Below, piece after piece: positions 46,165-56,165 of a stretch of 64,000 nt of DNA; within the stretch, counting starts at the first letter, position 1; every line of letters begins with the position of its first letter. Location of the stretch: assembly GCF_037126465.1 (NCBI RefSeq), contig NC_088204.1, forward strand, positions 67,455,807 to 67,519,806, given 5' to 3'. The position numbers and the translations under genes are program-made. The stretch comes from Ornithodoros turicata. Its lineage: Eukaryota > Arthropoda > Arachnida > Ixodida > Argasidae. Under the pieces are notes generated by a model, which had not been told where the DNA came from, did no database searches, and was given only the letters and a program-made list of their open reading frames with translations.

Positions 46165-46280
46165 TCAAACAGCACAACATCTTTGATCAATATGGGACCA
46201 ATATTGGCAATACTGGCTAATACTGGCCAATATTGGTCTAATCGTGGTCCCATATTGGGCGAAGATGTTGTGCTGCTTGG
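46165..46280. mobile_element. Hairpin MITE filled with ATATTGG words
   Basis: AGCACAACATCTT at 46171 is inverted at 46262-46274. The loop is made of CCAATATTGG, GGCAATACTGG and TGGCCAATATTGG. The right end (TGTGCTGCTTGG) matches the CCAAGCAGCACAA family at 43168. Confidence 0.72.
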
Positions 46281-46561
46281 ACCGGTACTCGCGAGGAATA
46301 TATCGTCGGGAACAGCAGGAGCGTCACCAGGAGAACTGTAAAGTACAAGTAACTGAGTCACTGTACGTAATTACTTTTTCTGTTACTCGTTATTGTAACC
46401 AACTACTTAACTAAAACGTTTGTTTGCAACTCTGATTTAATTACTTGTTCCGAGTAATTATAGACCAGTTCGCGCCTGACGTCACATCACTCTCACGGTG
46501 GCGCCGCACTCGGCAGGTCGTCTGTTTAGCGTGGGAAAACAGCAGTCAATCGGAGTGATTG

Positions 46562-46729
46562 TTTACGTGCAAAGTGGGCATGCACCGAAGCCGTGTATCC
46601 TTCGGGTACACAACCCTTTCGGGAAAGGATGGTGGGAAAATCACTCTTCATCAGTTTCCGCGCAATGCAGAACGAAGAAATCGTTTGATCGCTGAAGTTA
46701 AACGGAAAGATTACCTGACAGCGCCTTTG
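46562..46729 (+). pseudogene. Possible THAP zinc-finger fragment
   Basis: This frame encodes a TCKVG start and then KITLHQFPRNAERRNRLIAE, similar to the central part of THAP domains, where a FP dipeptide precedes a basic helix. A stop follows at 46730. THAP domains are the DNA-binding parts of P-type transposases and derived proteins. Only one half is visible, and the second zinc-ligand pair was not found. Confidence 0.35.
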
Positions 46730-47438
46730 TGAGGTTCCGTCACGACACCTGTGTACAAATAAACGAACGCTAACATGAATCGGTGAGCGGGTAGCAAATT
46801 AGCGCTGTTCTCAGAAACGCCACGATTAAACAGCTCGCCTAAGGTGAAGTAATTGTATGCTTCCAGTGGCATGTGCTCTTGCACAGTGTCAGCAGTGAAC
46901 TGGCTCGGCGAAAATATTAGATAAACTACGATGCGATTGTCATCGACGGCACGTTTTGTGGCTGGGATGTCCAGTTGTCGATGTGCAGCGAAAAGGGATC
47001 GTCATGTTGTATACCATTCATAAACAACTTCATCTTGTAGCGACATTTGTCGGATTCACTCAGAACTCCAAATTATTCGGGTATTGCGGAAGGAGACAGT
47101 CGACAGTGGTGTAGCAGTGCAACATGACCGATGTCGCACTTGCGGAAAGCGTTCGCATGCTGCGTTCAGTGTGTTTTGCCCACGGCAACCGCGCGCACGC
47201 GCAAATGGCCCCTGTTGTTTGTAAACAGTAAAGTGGTCTATAGTCTGAGGAAGGTTGCTTCTTCAGTCGAATTTCCATGTGGGTGTTCGGTTCAGGGGTG
47301 GAACATTACAGAGTGATTCTAATGATAAGTTAAAAAATGTCCTGCTGTCAGCATTATGAGCTTGACTACTAAGCGAGTGAGTATGTGGGTCGTTTCAGAA
47401 GTTCAACAAGTGCTGCGTTTGATACAGTGTTCCAAAGT

Positions 47439-47680
47439 TGTACAGCTCCTGTCAACCTTAATAATAACACCGGAAAAATATTGTCTTGTTCTCAAGCGCG
47501 ATTACAGCAACCCTTGGGGTCATCAGAAAATTTAAATTGAACAAAATTATGCGGTTAGTTTAACGCAAGGATTTTGTTCACTTAACACGCCCCCAGTACC
47601 CCCAGGGCGGCTATTATCATGCTCGGAAATGTGACCGAATTTGCTCCAGTGTTATTATTAAGGTTGACGGGAGCTGTACA
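47439..47680. mobile_element. MITE with 32-bp inverted ends (TGTACAGCTCC)
   Basis: TGTACAGCTCCTGTCAACCT and TTAATAATAACAC are mirrored at 47649-47680 with one mismatch. The 242-bp element has no frame. It lies inside the element at 46331-47860. Confidence 0.83.
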
Positions 47681-47917
47681 TATGGTCATCTTGAACATGA
47701 GTAACCGCAAGTAATTGAGAAGAAACTCAATGACATTTCGCAAGTAGCTATATAGCTGAGGTAGATTACAGTCTAAGTAACTTTTCGTGTAATTTACTTA
47801 CTTTTAAAGTCATATAACTGTAACTTAATTACATTTTGTGAGTAACTTATACAGCACTGGTCACCACTAAGCACAGCTGCAAGGGCAGACACGGTATTGC
47901 ATCGGGTGCTAGGAATA

Positions 47918-48205
47918 CAGGCGAGCTCGTCGGTGGTAGCCAAGGTCGTGCGCAGGACTGGAAGGTGGTGGGTTCGAATCATACCGCCGGCTGTGCTGTC
48001 TGAGGTTTTCCCCGGGTTTTTCCAAAGACTTTCCAAACGAATGTCGGCACAATTCCACGTGAAGTCGGCCCAGGACGCATACTAACCCCCCCTGCACCCC
48101 ACTTCTACCTGCTGTTCTCTCTCCATCTATCAACATGTGTACGCCGCTCATATAGTCACAGTTGCTTGGCGGCGCTAACACTGAATAATAAAAAAGAATA
48201 CAGGC
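47918..48205 (+). repeat. Full-length tRNA-derived SINE
   Basis: Head: GTCGGTGGTAGCCAAGGTCG (weak A box) and GGGTTCGAATC at 47970 (B box). Then GGCTGTGCTGTCTGAGGTTT, TTTTCC motifs, and the body AGTCGGCCCAGGACGCATAC ending GGCGCTAACACTGAAT plus an A-rich tail. This copy shows that the scattered body fragments belong to a Pol III SINE. Confidence 0.85.
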
Positions 48206-48580
48206 GAAAAATAATTCATTTTTTGTCACACTGGGAGACACCTGCATTCTCTGGTGTCACGCGGCGAAGCGTGTACTCGGCTGTTATGATTTTTTGTTTT
48301 TCGTTTTCTTCGTTCGTATGGAATGAACATGAGGCAGCAAGTAAAGTACCCGTTTAGGCACTTATCGGCGCCTATTTTCAAAACAGTCACTAATCGCAAA
48401 AAAGGCATAGTAACATTAGGCTACACTAATGGGTCCGCTTCGACCTGATTCGTGCTTAGAACATTGAAAGGCGCGGCATCTAAACGTCTCCCGACCAAAA
48501 GACATATGCCTGGAAATCCGTTCGCTGCGTATCATCTAGTACTCCCAAAGGTGGGAATCTATATGAGTTTACCCTTACTA
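48206..48580. other. unassigned stretch
   Basis: Short spacer between the SINE and the mariner element, with no feature recognised. Confidence 0.6.
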
Positions 48581-49877
48581 CGAGGAGTGTTAAAAGTCAA
48601 ACCGGAATTTTTCATTTTTCGCAAAAGTAAAATGAACTTACAGGCGATAAATTAGTTTTATTTTTCAATGCAATCTCCAGCTCCACTAATGCACTTGTCC
48701 CCGCGTTTCACGAGGGCTTGGATGCCAGCAGCGTAGAAATCCTTACCGGCGCGTAGCAGCCATGATCGTACCGCATTCTTGACCTCGTCGTCGCAGCTGA
48801 AGTGGCGGCCCCCAAGGAACGCCTTTAGTAGAGATGGAAATCGCTGGGGGCGAGGGCTGGACTGTAAGAGGGATGTGGCAGGCAATTCCCAAAGAAGTTC
48901 CTGTAAGGTCCGTGTCGTGAGATGCGCGGTATGCGGACGTGCATTGTCCTGTAGGAGGAGGACTCCTTTGGTGATGAGGCCCGGACGCTTTTGCTTCAGC
49001 GCCTTATGCACATCCCTGAGAACCGGGCAGTAATATGCTCTATTGATGGTGGCACCAACGGGCAGAAAATCAACATGAACAACGCCAGCCTTGTCCCAGA
49101 AAACCGTGGCCATGACCTTACCCGCAGACGGGGTGCTTCGGAACATCTTGGGAGCTGGCGAGCCCGGATGCTTCCAATGTTTTGATGCGCGTTTAGACTC
49201 AGGAGTGAAATGGTGCACCCATGTTTCATAGTACGTGATGACCCGATCAAGGAACGGCTGTCCTTCAGTGTCGAAATGGTACCTTAGCTCTTGGGAGATT
49301 TCCAGTCTTCTCTGGCGGTCAAACACGGAGAGCTGCCTCGGTACCAAACCGGCACTAACTTTCCGAAACTGGAGGTGTTCATGAATGATAGTGTTCAACG
49401 TTCCAACAGTAGGTCCGTCTTTCGAGCCAGTTCGAGACATGTTATCCGCCGGTCCTTGAGCATCAGGCGCTCCACAAGTTGGATGTTCTCAGGAACTCTG
49501 ACACTGGTCTCTGAGCCGCCCCGGCCGGGACCGTCCTGCACTTATGTACGGCCGTCTCGGAACCGTTTGCACCACTCAAACGCTTTGCTGGGGCTAAGTG
49601 TACCGTGGCCGTACTGAGCCAGAAGTCTTCTGCGAATTTCAGACGACTTTACGCCTTCATTCACGAGAAACTTCATGACAATTCGCTGTTTGATGTGCGC
49701 GCTCACGTCGTTGTCGGCCATCTTGTCTAGCACGTGTCTTCAGTTTTGCAGAAACTTTGGACCACCACGTGGTGAACGCGGAGGGCTGTCGGGTGTGAAA
49801 ATGACGAAAAAGAAGTAGCGCGAGCCATTTGTACACTCAGCAGACAGAAAGTCCCGGTTTGACTTGAACACCCCTCG
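48581..49877 (-). mobile_element. Nearly full-length mariner transposon
   Basis: The left end CGAGGAGTGTTAAAAGTC and the inverse of the right end CGAGGGGTGTTCAAGTC are about 25-bp inverted repeats with small changes. TA flanks both (48579-48580 and 49878-49879). The length of 1297 bp is standard for mariner. The transposase lies on the minus strand. Its reading frame is broken (next entry). Confidence 0.93.
48658..49733 (-). pseudogene. mariner transposase (DD34D), inactive
   Basis: N-terminal helix-turn-helix: MADNDVSAHIKQRIVMKFLV at 49733, then PSKAFEWCKRFRDGRT, followed by an in-frame TAA at about 49540. The frame reopens (SETSVRVPENIQLVERLMLK) and shifts by one base around 49430. The remainder carries DRVITYYETWVHHFTPESKR with the first catalytic aspartate nearby, VFWD, and LLQDNARPHTA with the second. 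Around 48870-48835 the normal SPDLAPSD signature is visible only in a shifted frame, flanked by mutually compensating indels, and reads SPALAPSD, so the third catalytic aspartate is alanine. It cannot encode active enzyme. Confidence 0.93.
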
Positions 49878-50009
49878 TATATACGCCTGTGTAGTAATAA
49901 CATAGATGCATGTAAAGATGTCTATGGAAGTATACATAACAGAATGCGAAGACAGGTTGTGACAACCGCGAATTAATACAAAGGAATTAATAGGTGAGTC
50001 TCACACGAA
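49878..50009. other. short unassigned spacer
   Basis: Nothing recognised between the mariner TA and the 81-bp repeat. Confidence 0.6.
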
Positions 50010-50390
50010 GGCTACAGGAAGGTAACGAAAAAGATAGTAGTTTAATAAATAAGTCAAAAGACAATGGTTAATAGAACTAGAACCGATCGGTTCTAGTTCT
50101 ATTAATTAAGGTAATTAACGTTTTAATTACCTTTCTGTAGCCTCGAGACTACAGAAAGGTAATTAAAACTTTAGTAGTTTAATAAATAAGTCTAAAGAGA
50201 ATGATTAATTAATAGAACTAGAGACGAGGCTGCACGAAGGTAACTGAAACGTTAGCAGTTTAACAGATAAGTCAAAAGTCAATGCTTAATTAATAGAAGA
50301 AGAACCGAGGCTACACGAAGGTAACTGAAACGTTTGTAGTTTAACAAAGATGTCCAAAGAGAATGACTAATTAATAGAGCTAGAACCGAA
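50010..50390. repeat. 81-bp tandem repeat, four units with one inverted partial unit
   Basis: Units begin GGCTACAGGAAGGTAA, GACTACAGAAAGGTAA, GGCTGCACGAAGGTAA and GGCTACACGAAGGTAA at about 50010, 50147, 50228 and 50309, so the last spacings are exactly 81. Between units 1 and 2 lies a 56-base inverted, internally deleted unit (50091-50146), making a local palindrome around CCGATCGG. Each unit contains TTAATTAATAGA. Confidence 0.87.
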
Positions 50391-50439
50391 TTGATAATCT
50401 TAACAAAAAAGCTATATGCTAGAAACTAACAACGCCAGT

Positions 50440-50690
50440 TCGACTTAGCCAAAATTCTCGGGCCATGGTCGGACCCCTCACATCAGATGCAGGGCCTATG
50501 AGTTGATGCTGAGTTCCTTTCCAGCCCTGGACCAATGGACAAACTGTAATAGGACACCTTTCCATCATCATCACTTTCTCTCATCCCTTCCACAAGCGCA
50601 ATGGGGCAGTGTACCGCCATAACGGCGGAGAATGGTTACACCATTACCCACCACATCGTTATCCCATGTATGTGTGTGCTTTATGCATGA
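50440..50690 (+). repeat. LINE 3' end fragment
   Basis: CCAAAATTCTCGGGCCATGG and AATGGGGCAGTGTACCGCCA match the tail of the LINE at 34128-34190. ATCATCATCAC at 50565 resembles a short-repeat spacer. No intact frame. Confidence 0.6.
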
Positions 50691-52912
50691 TAATTATATG
50701 CATTATTACGTTGTGGAGCAAAGGTGCAGGAGCCAGAGGGCTTTTGTCTAGCGATATTATTGCGTACTAATCACGATGATGATTATGATGATGATGATGA
50801 TGGATATAAGGAAAAATGGGAAGGCGAGTCTACTCATAGTAGAATAATTACTATTACTTCTGTACATTTTGATGCAGGCAGGTCTATGCCTTCTTGCGTG
50901 TGGTCCACCCCTGTCAAGGACGGTTATAGTGACACAGCGTTGTCGCCGTTATTCTAGGATGGCTGCCATATACCTAGCCCACCAGATACTTAAGGATTTA
51001 TGTGTATATTCTACGACTTCCTGAGTAGGTCCATAGGAACACGGAAGAGTTTAGAAGAGAGCAGTTTATTGCGTCGTTAAACGATCAATTTATTAATTTA
51101 TTTATCTTCCTCCGTCCTCTCTGCCCTTTCCTCCGGTTACTTTCTCTCGAGGAGCGCGCGTCAGTGAGAGAGAGGAAGAGAGAAAAGAAGGCAGAAAAGA
51201 TTGTAGAGGGAGAGAAGAAGAGGTAACCCAATTAACGTCTGGACGAGATCGAACGAGGGAGGCGAAAAAAAAGTTATGTGCTTGGACAGCGTTTTAGCAG
51301 CGCCTATTCCAACAGCTGCGCAGCACTAGACTCGTTCGGCAAGCTCATCAAAAACTTTTGTCTGCAAAGACAGTATGAGTAGCTCAAACATGGGTTGAGT
51401 TTTGAGAGAAGAAAGCAAAGTAATGGCTATTGAAGAGAACTGTGTTAAACGCATCGGGAAGTCGAGGGTCATGCCAGCCACCGCTTGGTATGTGGTTGAG
51501 TTCGGTGTGCGGGTGTGTGGGTGTGTGTGTATGGGGGGGGATCTCTACGTGGACCTGTCGCTGGAGTACGAGAGAATGACTTGTTACCTCGGGTGTTGTG
51601 TCGTGCTTTGAGACGGCCGTCTATTGGATACTCTAAGACGTTCTAGGATGGCAGGTGTAACCAGGTTTAACAACCAGTAAGTGCTGGTTGTTGCACCACC
51701 TTACCCACCTTACAGCGCAATAACCCATAGGACTGACTGCATCGGAGCGGCCAGAATAGGACAACACTGACACGACAGGAGGACACGACAGCGACAAGAA
51801 AGGAGATTATGACATCCGAGTACTTTGAGTCTTGCGTCGTCTACATGCTTTGTGTCTATATTCCTCAAACCCAAGGAAACGTTACATAAGCTCTAGGTCA
51901 ACAGCTGCATCAGTCGAACATTTTACCTGCTAATGACCAGAAGAGAAAAGGACAAGACCAGTAAGAGAAACAGTAAAAAGGTCCCCGAACGTTTCCAATA
52001 TTTTACAACCTTCACTCGTCTTTCCCCATTTCCCATCACCATAAAAATCTCGTAAAAACCAAGCTCTCAATCAGGGAACGACGGCCCACAAAAAAACAAA
52101 CGCGTCCCATTTACAGCTTTCATCCGTCTTTCTCCACGTTCGTCTAAGAAGGAATGTTATCAAGTGGCGCCCTCTAAGTCAGTCGCATCGCTTAAGCGGA
52201 CTACGCGGATTAAGGTCAGCCCCACGGGATCGAACGGGGACTCAATCCGATCCACCTGATCCGGTGGTCCTGCCGAAATTAGGCTTAAGAATACACCACG
52301 GGGCTTGGCTCGTAAAAGTTAACGACGAGACGCGGCGAGAGTTAAGACTGTAAAAATTTTATTGGTCCTGCCGGGACCTCAAGGTTCACTTGTTTAGTTA
52401 TGCATTGCGCGCGCTTCGGGCGAATAGGCGGTAAAATTTTAGGGGTTCCTACTACGTCGAATGGAGTGTCCGTGGGGCGCTGTCTCAGCTGAGATAGGGA
52501 TAACGGATGCCTTCCTATAGCCGTGCGTCATCAAGTTTCGAATTTTACTGTCACGCGCGCCGTTCTTACCGATACACGATGAGCACTGTGAAAAGCTTAC
52601 TCTAGTATTCAGATCGTATTCAGAGTAGGCATAATTTTCTAAAGCGCTGTGTCAAACTCCTGACTATGAATCTCATACGAGTACATCTAGAAACTCATAT
52701 TCTGGTCTTATATACAGCCTGCCTTGGCTAGATATAGGCTGCAGTTCATATCGTGTAACAGGAGTTAGTTACCACAACCATTTCAATGGCTGCCTTCTGG
52801 ACGCGTCGTTCTCAATTCGTTGGTGGAGTCTTACTGACGGATGATCTACGTGAGGGAATGCCGGCAGCACGAAACCTGGGGAAGTCCTACGAACTTAGTA
52901 TACTTTAGTGGT
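50691..52912. other. unassigned stretch
   Basis: GAT microsatellite at about 50777-50804. Purine-rich 51160-51230. 52140-52560 is of mixed composition and could not be linked to any gene, SINE or transposon in the window. No coding exon recognised. Confidence 0.5.
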
Positions 52913-53056
52913 GACTGTGGCGGCATTTTTTCTGAATACCTCCGAGGAAAACCCAGGGAAAACACCCAGACAGCAGAGCCGCGGTGCCGGTATTCGAACA
53001 TCAGTCACCTCCCAGTTTTGGCGTGGAAGGCGATCATCTCGTACTCCTAGCCACGG
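52913..53056 (-). repeat. SINE head and part of body
   Basis: Minus-strand reading: CGTGGCTAGGAGTACGAG (A-box region), GATGTTCGAATACC (B box), GGCTCTGCTGTCTGGGTGTT and TTCCCTGGGTTTTCC. It belongs to the family at 47918. Confidence 0.75.
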
Positions 53057-53655
53057 GACTGCCGTATCTGGAACATGAGAAAAGGACAATCAAGCGGTAT
53101 GGTCAGTTCGTATGTACTACCTGTGTCTTGTGTGTATGAAATATCTGACCGAAAATCGAAGGATCCACAAGCGAGTAGAAACTCACCCCCACTCAGACCC
53201 ACGGAGGTCTCCGACAAGCTGCTTTTTGCAGGAGTCTCCGATGCTGTTTGAGGGAGAGACCACATGGCTTCGAGCGCCACCAGGCATAATTGGCCATTTG
53301 CATCAGAAGTGGTGCCCTCTGTTTTTCTTATAATGTGTGCAACAACATTCTCTGACAGAGTTCAGGGGATCGTAGCCGAAGTGCTCGCGCATAAAGATTG
53401 GGCTCTTTGGCGTTTCAGTGCGGCAAAGCTAGTCGATAACCTGATAGAGTGCTGCAATCCATCGACATGATGTTGAGAACACCCTAATGCAGCACGTTGA
53501 GGAGGAATCGCGCCACTATTTTTGGCTTCACTACAGCAAGTAAGGCGAAAGTATGTATGTATATATGCCCGCATTTCACTTGCACTGGAAATGAGCACCA
53601 GGTACAAAAGGGGAAAACCCTGACAAGTAAGTTACATGACCCTGAAGTAGAGGGT
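53057..53655. other. unassigned stretch
   Basis: No gene or repeat recognised. Confidence 0.6.
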
Positions 53656-53718
53656 GCAATGAAACACAATATCGAAAACCGAAAATGATTTTCGGTTTTC
53701 GATATTGTGTTTTATTGC
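53656..53718. repeat. Near-perfect 63-bp palindrome
   Basis: Two 30-base arms (ACACAATATCGAAAACCG and its inverse at the core) with one mismatch and a three-base centre TGA. No transposon-like flanking duplication was seen. Confidence 0.9.
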
Positions 53719-54628
53719 AGCAGGCTGAAAGAAGGGTGAAAGTTTCGGAACGTTAAAGCAGCTCTGAACTAATGGGCAATAAAGTAACTGTTGTTATGAG
53801 TGGCCATATCACGGGGTTCCTTTCCCACATATAATGTTTGGTGGTGGTGGTGATGGTGGTGGTGACGGTATGAGGAAGAGGAGTGAGGTCTGCCTGCTCA
53901 GACAAGGCGGCAATTTCACTCCTTTGTGAAAGGGGAAGGGGAGAAGGGGGAGTAAAAGAGAAAGAATAGAGGGTCAGAAATTAAAAGAAAATGTGTCTAA
54001 TTGTGAGGAAGAGGAGCAATTTTTTTAGGTCATATCACCTTCTGGACACGCTGTTAACTCTCTGTGTGTCTCGGCTACTGTCCTGAGGGCAGGGTATACA
54101 TTGTGTTGTGTGCATTGAGGGTGATTGCTGTATTCGGACTAAGGTATTGGGTTGCACTTTGTCTTCTATTTACGTGTATACTGGAGTAACCTCTTTGTAA
54201 AGTCTTTGTCAGATCTCACATATTCATTTTTTTTTTCAATCTGTCAATCGGGAACATGGGATCCATCCATGTCATCCATTCTTTTCACCAGTCTACCTGA
54301 CCTGGGCGGACGAAACAAGGACGTTGGTGGCCCACTGCTCCTGGACCGACACGACCAGACGTGCGGCAAGGGCTACTTGGACAATGTTGAAGAGTGACAT
54401 CAGTTTTCATCAGCTAGTGACATCAGACATCAGTCTCAAAGAGCGAGGCCCCAAGGGATCGCGGTCTGTCTGCCGTCGTCAAGAAGCAGCATATTAATAA
54501 ATACTGAAATGAGTCTCCTGCCTGCCTACCTCCAACACTGTACCACATGTACTCCAGGATCGCCAGCGCTAGGAACAGGATTACCTAATGTATGCCTCTT
54601 TTTTCTTTTCTTTTCTTTTTTTTGTATA
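53719..54628. other. unassigned stretch with GGT microsatellite
   Basis: (GGT)n/(GAT) at 53841-53866 is followed by AGGTCTGCCTGCTCAGACAAGGCGG. That resembles the part of the 20-kb SINE reading GCCTGCCTGATTAGGCGG, so a related retroposon fragment is likely at 53880-53950. Nothing else was recognised. Confidence 0.5.
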
Positions 54629-55623
54629 CAGGGTGTTTTTTTTTATCTGCAACACATTTTCGTAAAAAGGGGATTTGCCTTAGGAAGCTTTTACTTTTGT
54701 TATCGGATTAGTCGACGGTGCTGCTATTACGAAACCGTCTTTTTTCTCAATCAAGGGACTAATTAACAGAGATATTTTAATCAACTTTTTAATTATTGAC
54801 TTTAGGGAGCACATTGTAATTGCGATATTAAAGCCCAATGTCCACATGATGCGCTCGAACTAGTGATGAAGCACGAATGTAATCACAGCGCATCTACAGG
54901 CCTAAGTATTTTACTTCCGTCATCGGCTGTGAACAGCAAGTAATCGGCAAAGGAGCGACAGTGACGTCGATATCTTCGTCCTCACTTAACGTCACAGAAA
55001 GACGTCACACGCAATTCAAGCAAACCCCTTTCGCGGTATGTTTTACTATCTTTGTTTTCTGGTTTTATTATTTGCTTGCAAGGAACTTTGTGCATCACCG
55101 CTACATATCAGCGCTTATCCAACCGGGGAAGGGTGAGAGCCGCGCCCAGCGGAATCAGAGGAGAAGGAAGAAAAGAAAGCAAAGAAGAAATACAAAACAA
55201 AGATCGTGACACATACCGCGACAAGGGTTCCCTATATCGCGTATGTCACCTTTCTGTGATGTTAAGTGAGGGCGGAGATATCAACGTCGCTGACGCTCTT
55301 TTGCCGACCACTTGCGGTTTACAGTAGACGACAGCGGTCAAATACTTAGGCCCGTAGTGCGCGCTGTAATTACTTTTGTGCTTCATCTGTGCCTCGAGCG
55401 CGTCATGTGCACATGAAGCTTTAATATCGCAATTGCAATGTGCTCCCTAAAGTCAATAATTAAAAAGATGATTAAAATATCTCTGGTAATTAGTCCCTTG
55501 ATTGAGAAAAAATAGTGTTTCCTAGTAGCAGCCCTGTGAACTAATCCACTGACAAAAGTAAAAGCGTCCTAGGGCAACTCCCCTTTTTATGAAAATTTGT
55601 TGCAAATAAAAAGAAACACCCTG
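54629..55623. mobile_element. CAGGGTG-type foldback element, copy 5
   Basis: CAGGGTGTTTTTTTTTATCTGC begins it (T-run) and its inverse ends it. TA flanks both. Arms of about 280 bp share ATTATTGACTTTAGGGAGCA and AATTAGTCCCTTGATTGAG in opposite orientation. The roughly 400-bp centre, with an 82-codon frame, is unique here. Confidence 0.85.
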
Positions 55624-56004
55624 TATACTTCGGCCACAAGGTACCACTCATTTCTCTGACAATGCAGTCGCAGCAGTGTTCTTACTGATTGGCAGTGTAA
55701 GGTAGAAAAGTGCAATACATCAATAACTTTAAATAGTCTGAGATCGGCAACATGTTTGTGCAGCGCGCCAAAAGCATCTAAATGAGGTAGCTGTATTGGG
55801 ACATCGTTGACCATAAAGTTACGGTCACGTGGCATTATAAACCTACGGACGAGCGTACATGGCTATTCAACCCTATAAGAGATGATAAATTCCGGCTGGT
55901 TACTCCATCTGGTTACAACCAACACAGAGTGAAAAGAGAAAAGACAAAAAAACAGGGCAAAAAAGTAGCGCTAGGCAGGTAAGCGACAGTTCAGCCGATA
56001 ACAC
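55624..56004. other. unassigned stretch
   Basis: No feature recognised. Confidence 0.6.
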
Positions 56005-56165
56005 AAACTCGCGTGGCTAAGTGGTTAGCGTGCTGGCCATGTCATGTCGAGACTGGCAGGTACCCAGGTTCCTTGTCTGGGGTTTCTCCTTGATTTTCTT
56101 CAGACGCTGTCAGACATATGTCGGCACAGTTCCCTTAGAAGTCGGCCCAGGACGCACATTCCTCC
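56005..56165 (+). repeat. SINE with tRNA-like head
   Basis: GTGGCTAAGTGGTTAGCG (56012) is a clear A box. The B box is degenerate (about 56060). GTCGGCACAGTTCCC and AGTCGGCCCAGGACGCAC follow, as in the other copies. The 3' end is missing. Confidence 0.75.

Larger units (their letters stand above)
46331..47860. mobile_element. Long hAT/P-like element with GTAACT subterminal repeats
   Basis: The left end (CTGTAAAGTACAAGTAACT at 46336) and the inverse of the right end (CAGTGCTGTATAAGTTACT) are alignable, with GTAACT/GTAATTAC words inside both. GTCACCAG precedes and GTCACCAC follows, a possible 8-bp target duplication with one change. The interior holds a THAP-like fragment (46562) and a nested MITE (47439). 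Termini are uncertain by a few bases. Confidence 0.5.

Noticed and set aside
50010..50390. CRISPR-like array or satellite
   Set aside because: Direct 81-bp tandem units without spacers and one inverted unit; only four copies.
54961..55209. Hydrophobic/basic 82-codon frame inside a foldback
   Set aside because: No domain; within a non-coding mobile element centre.
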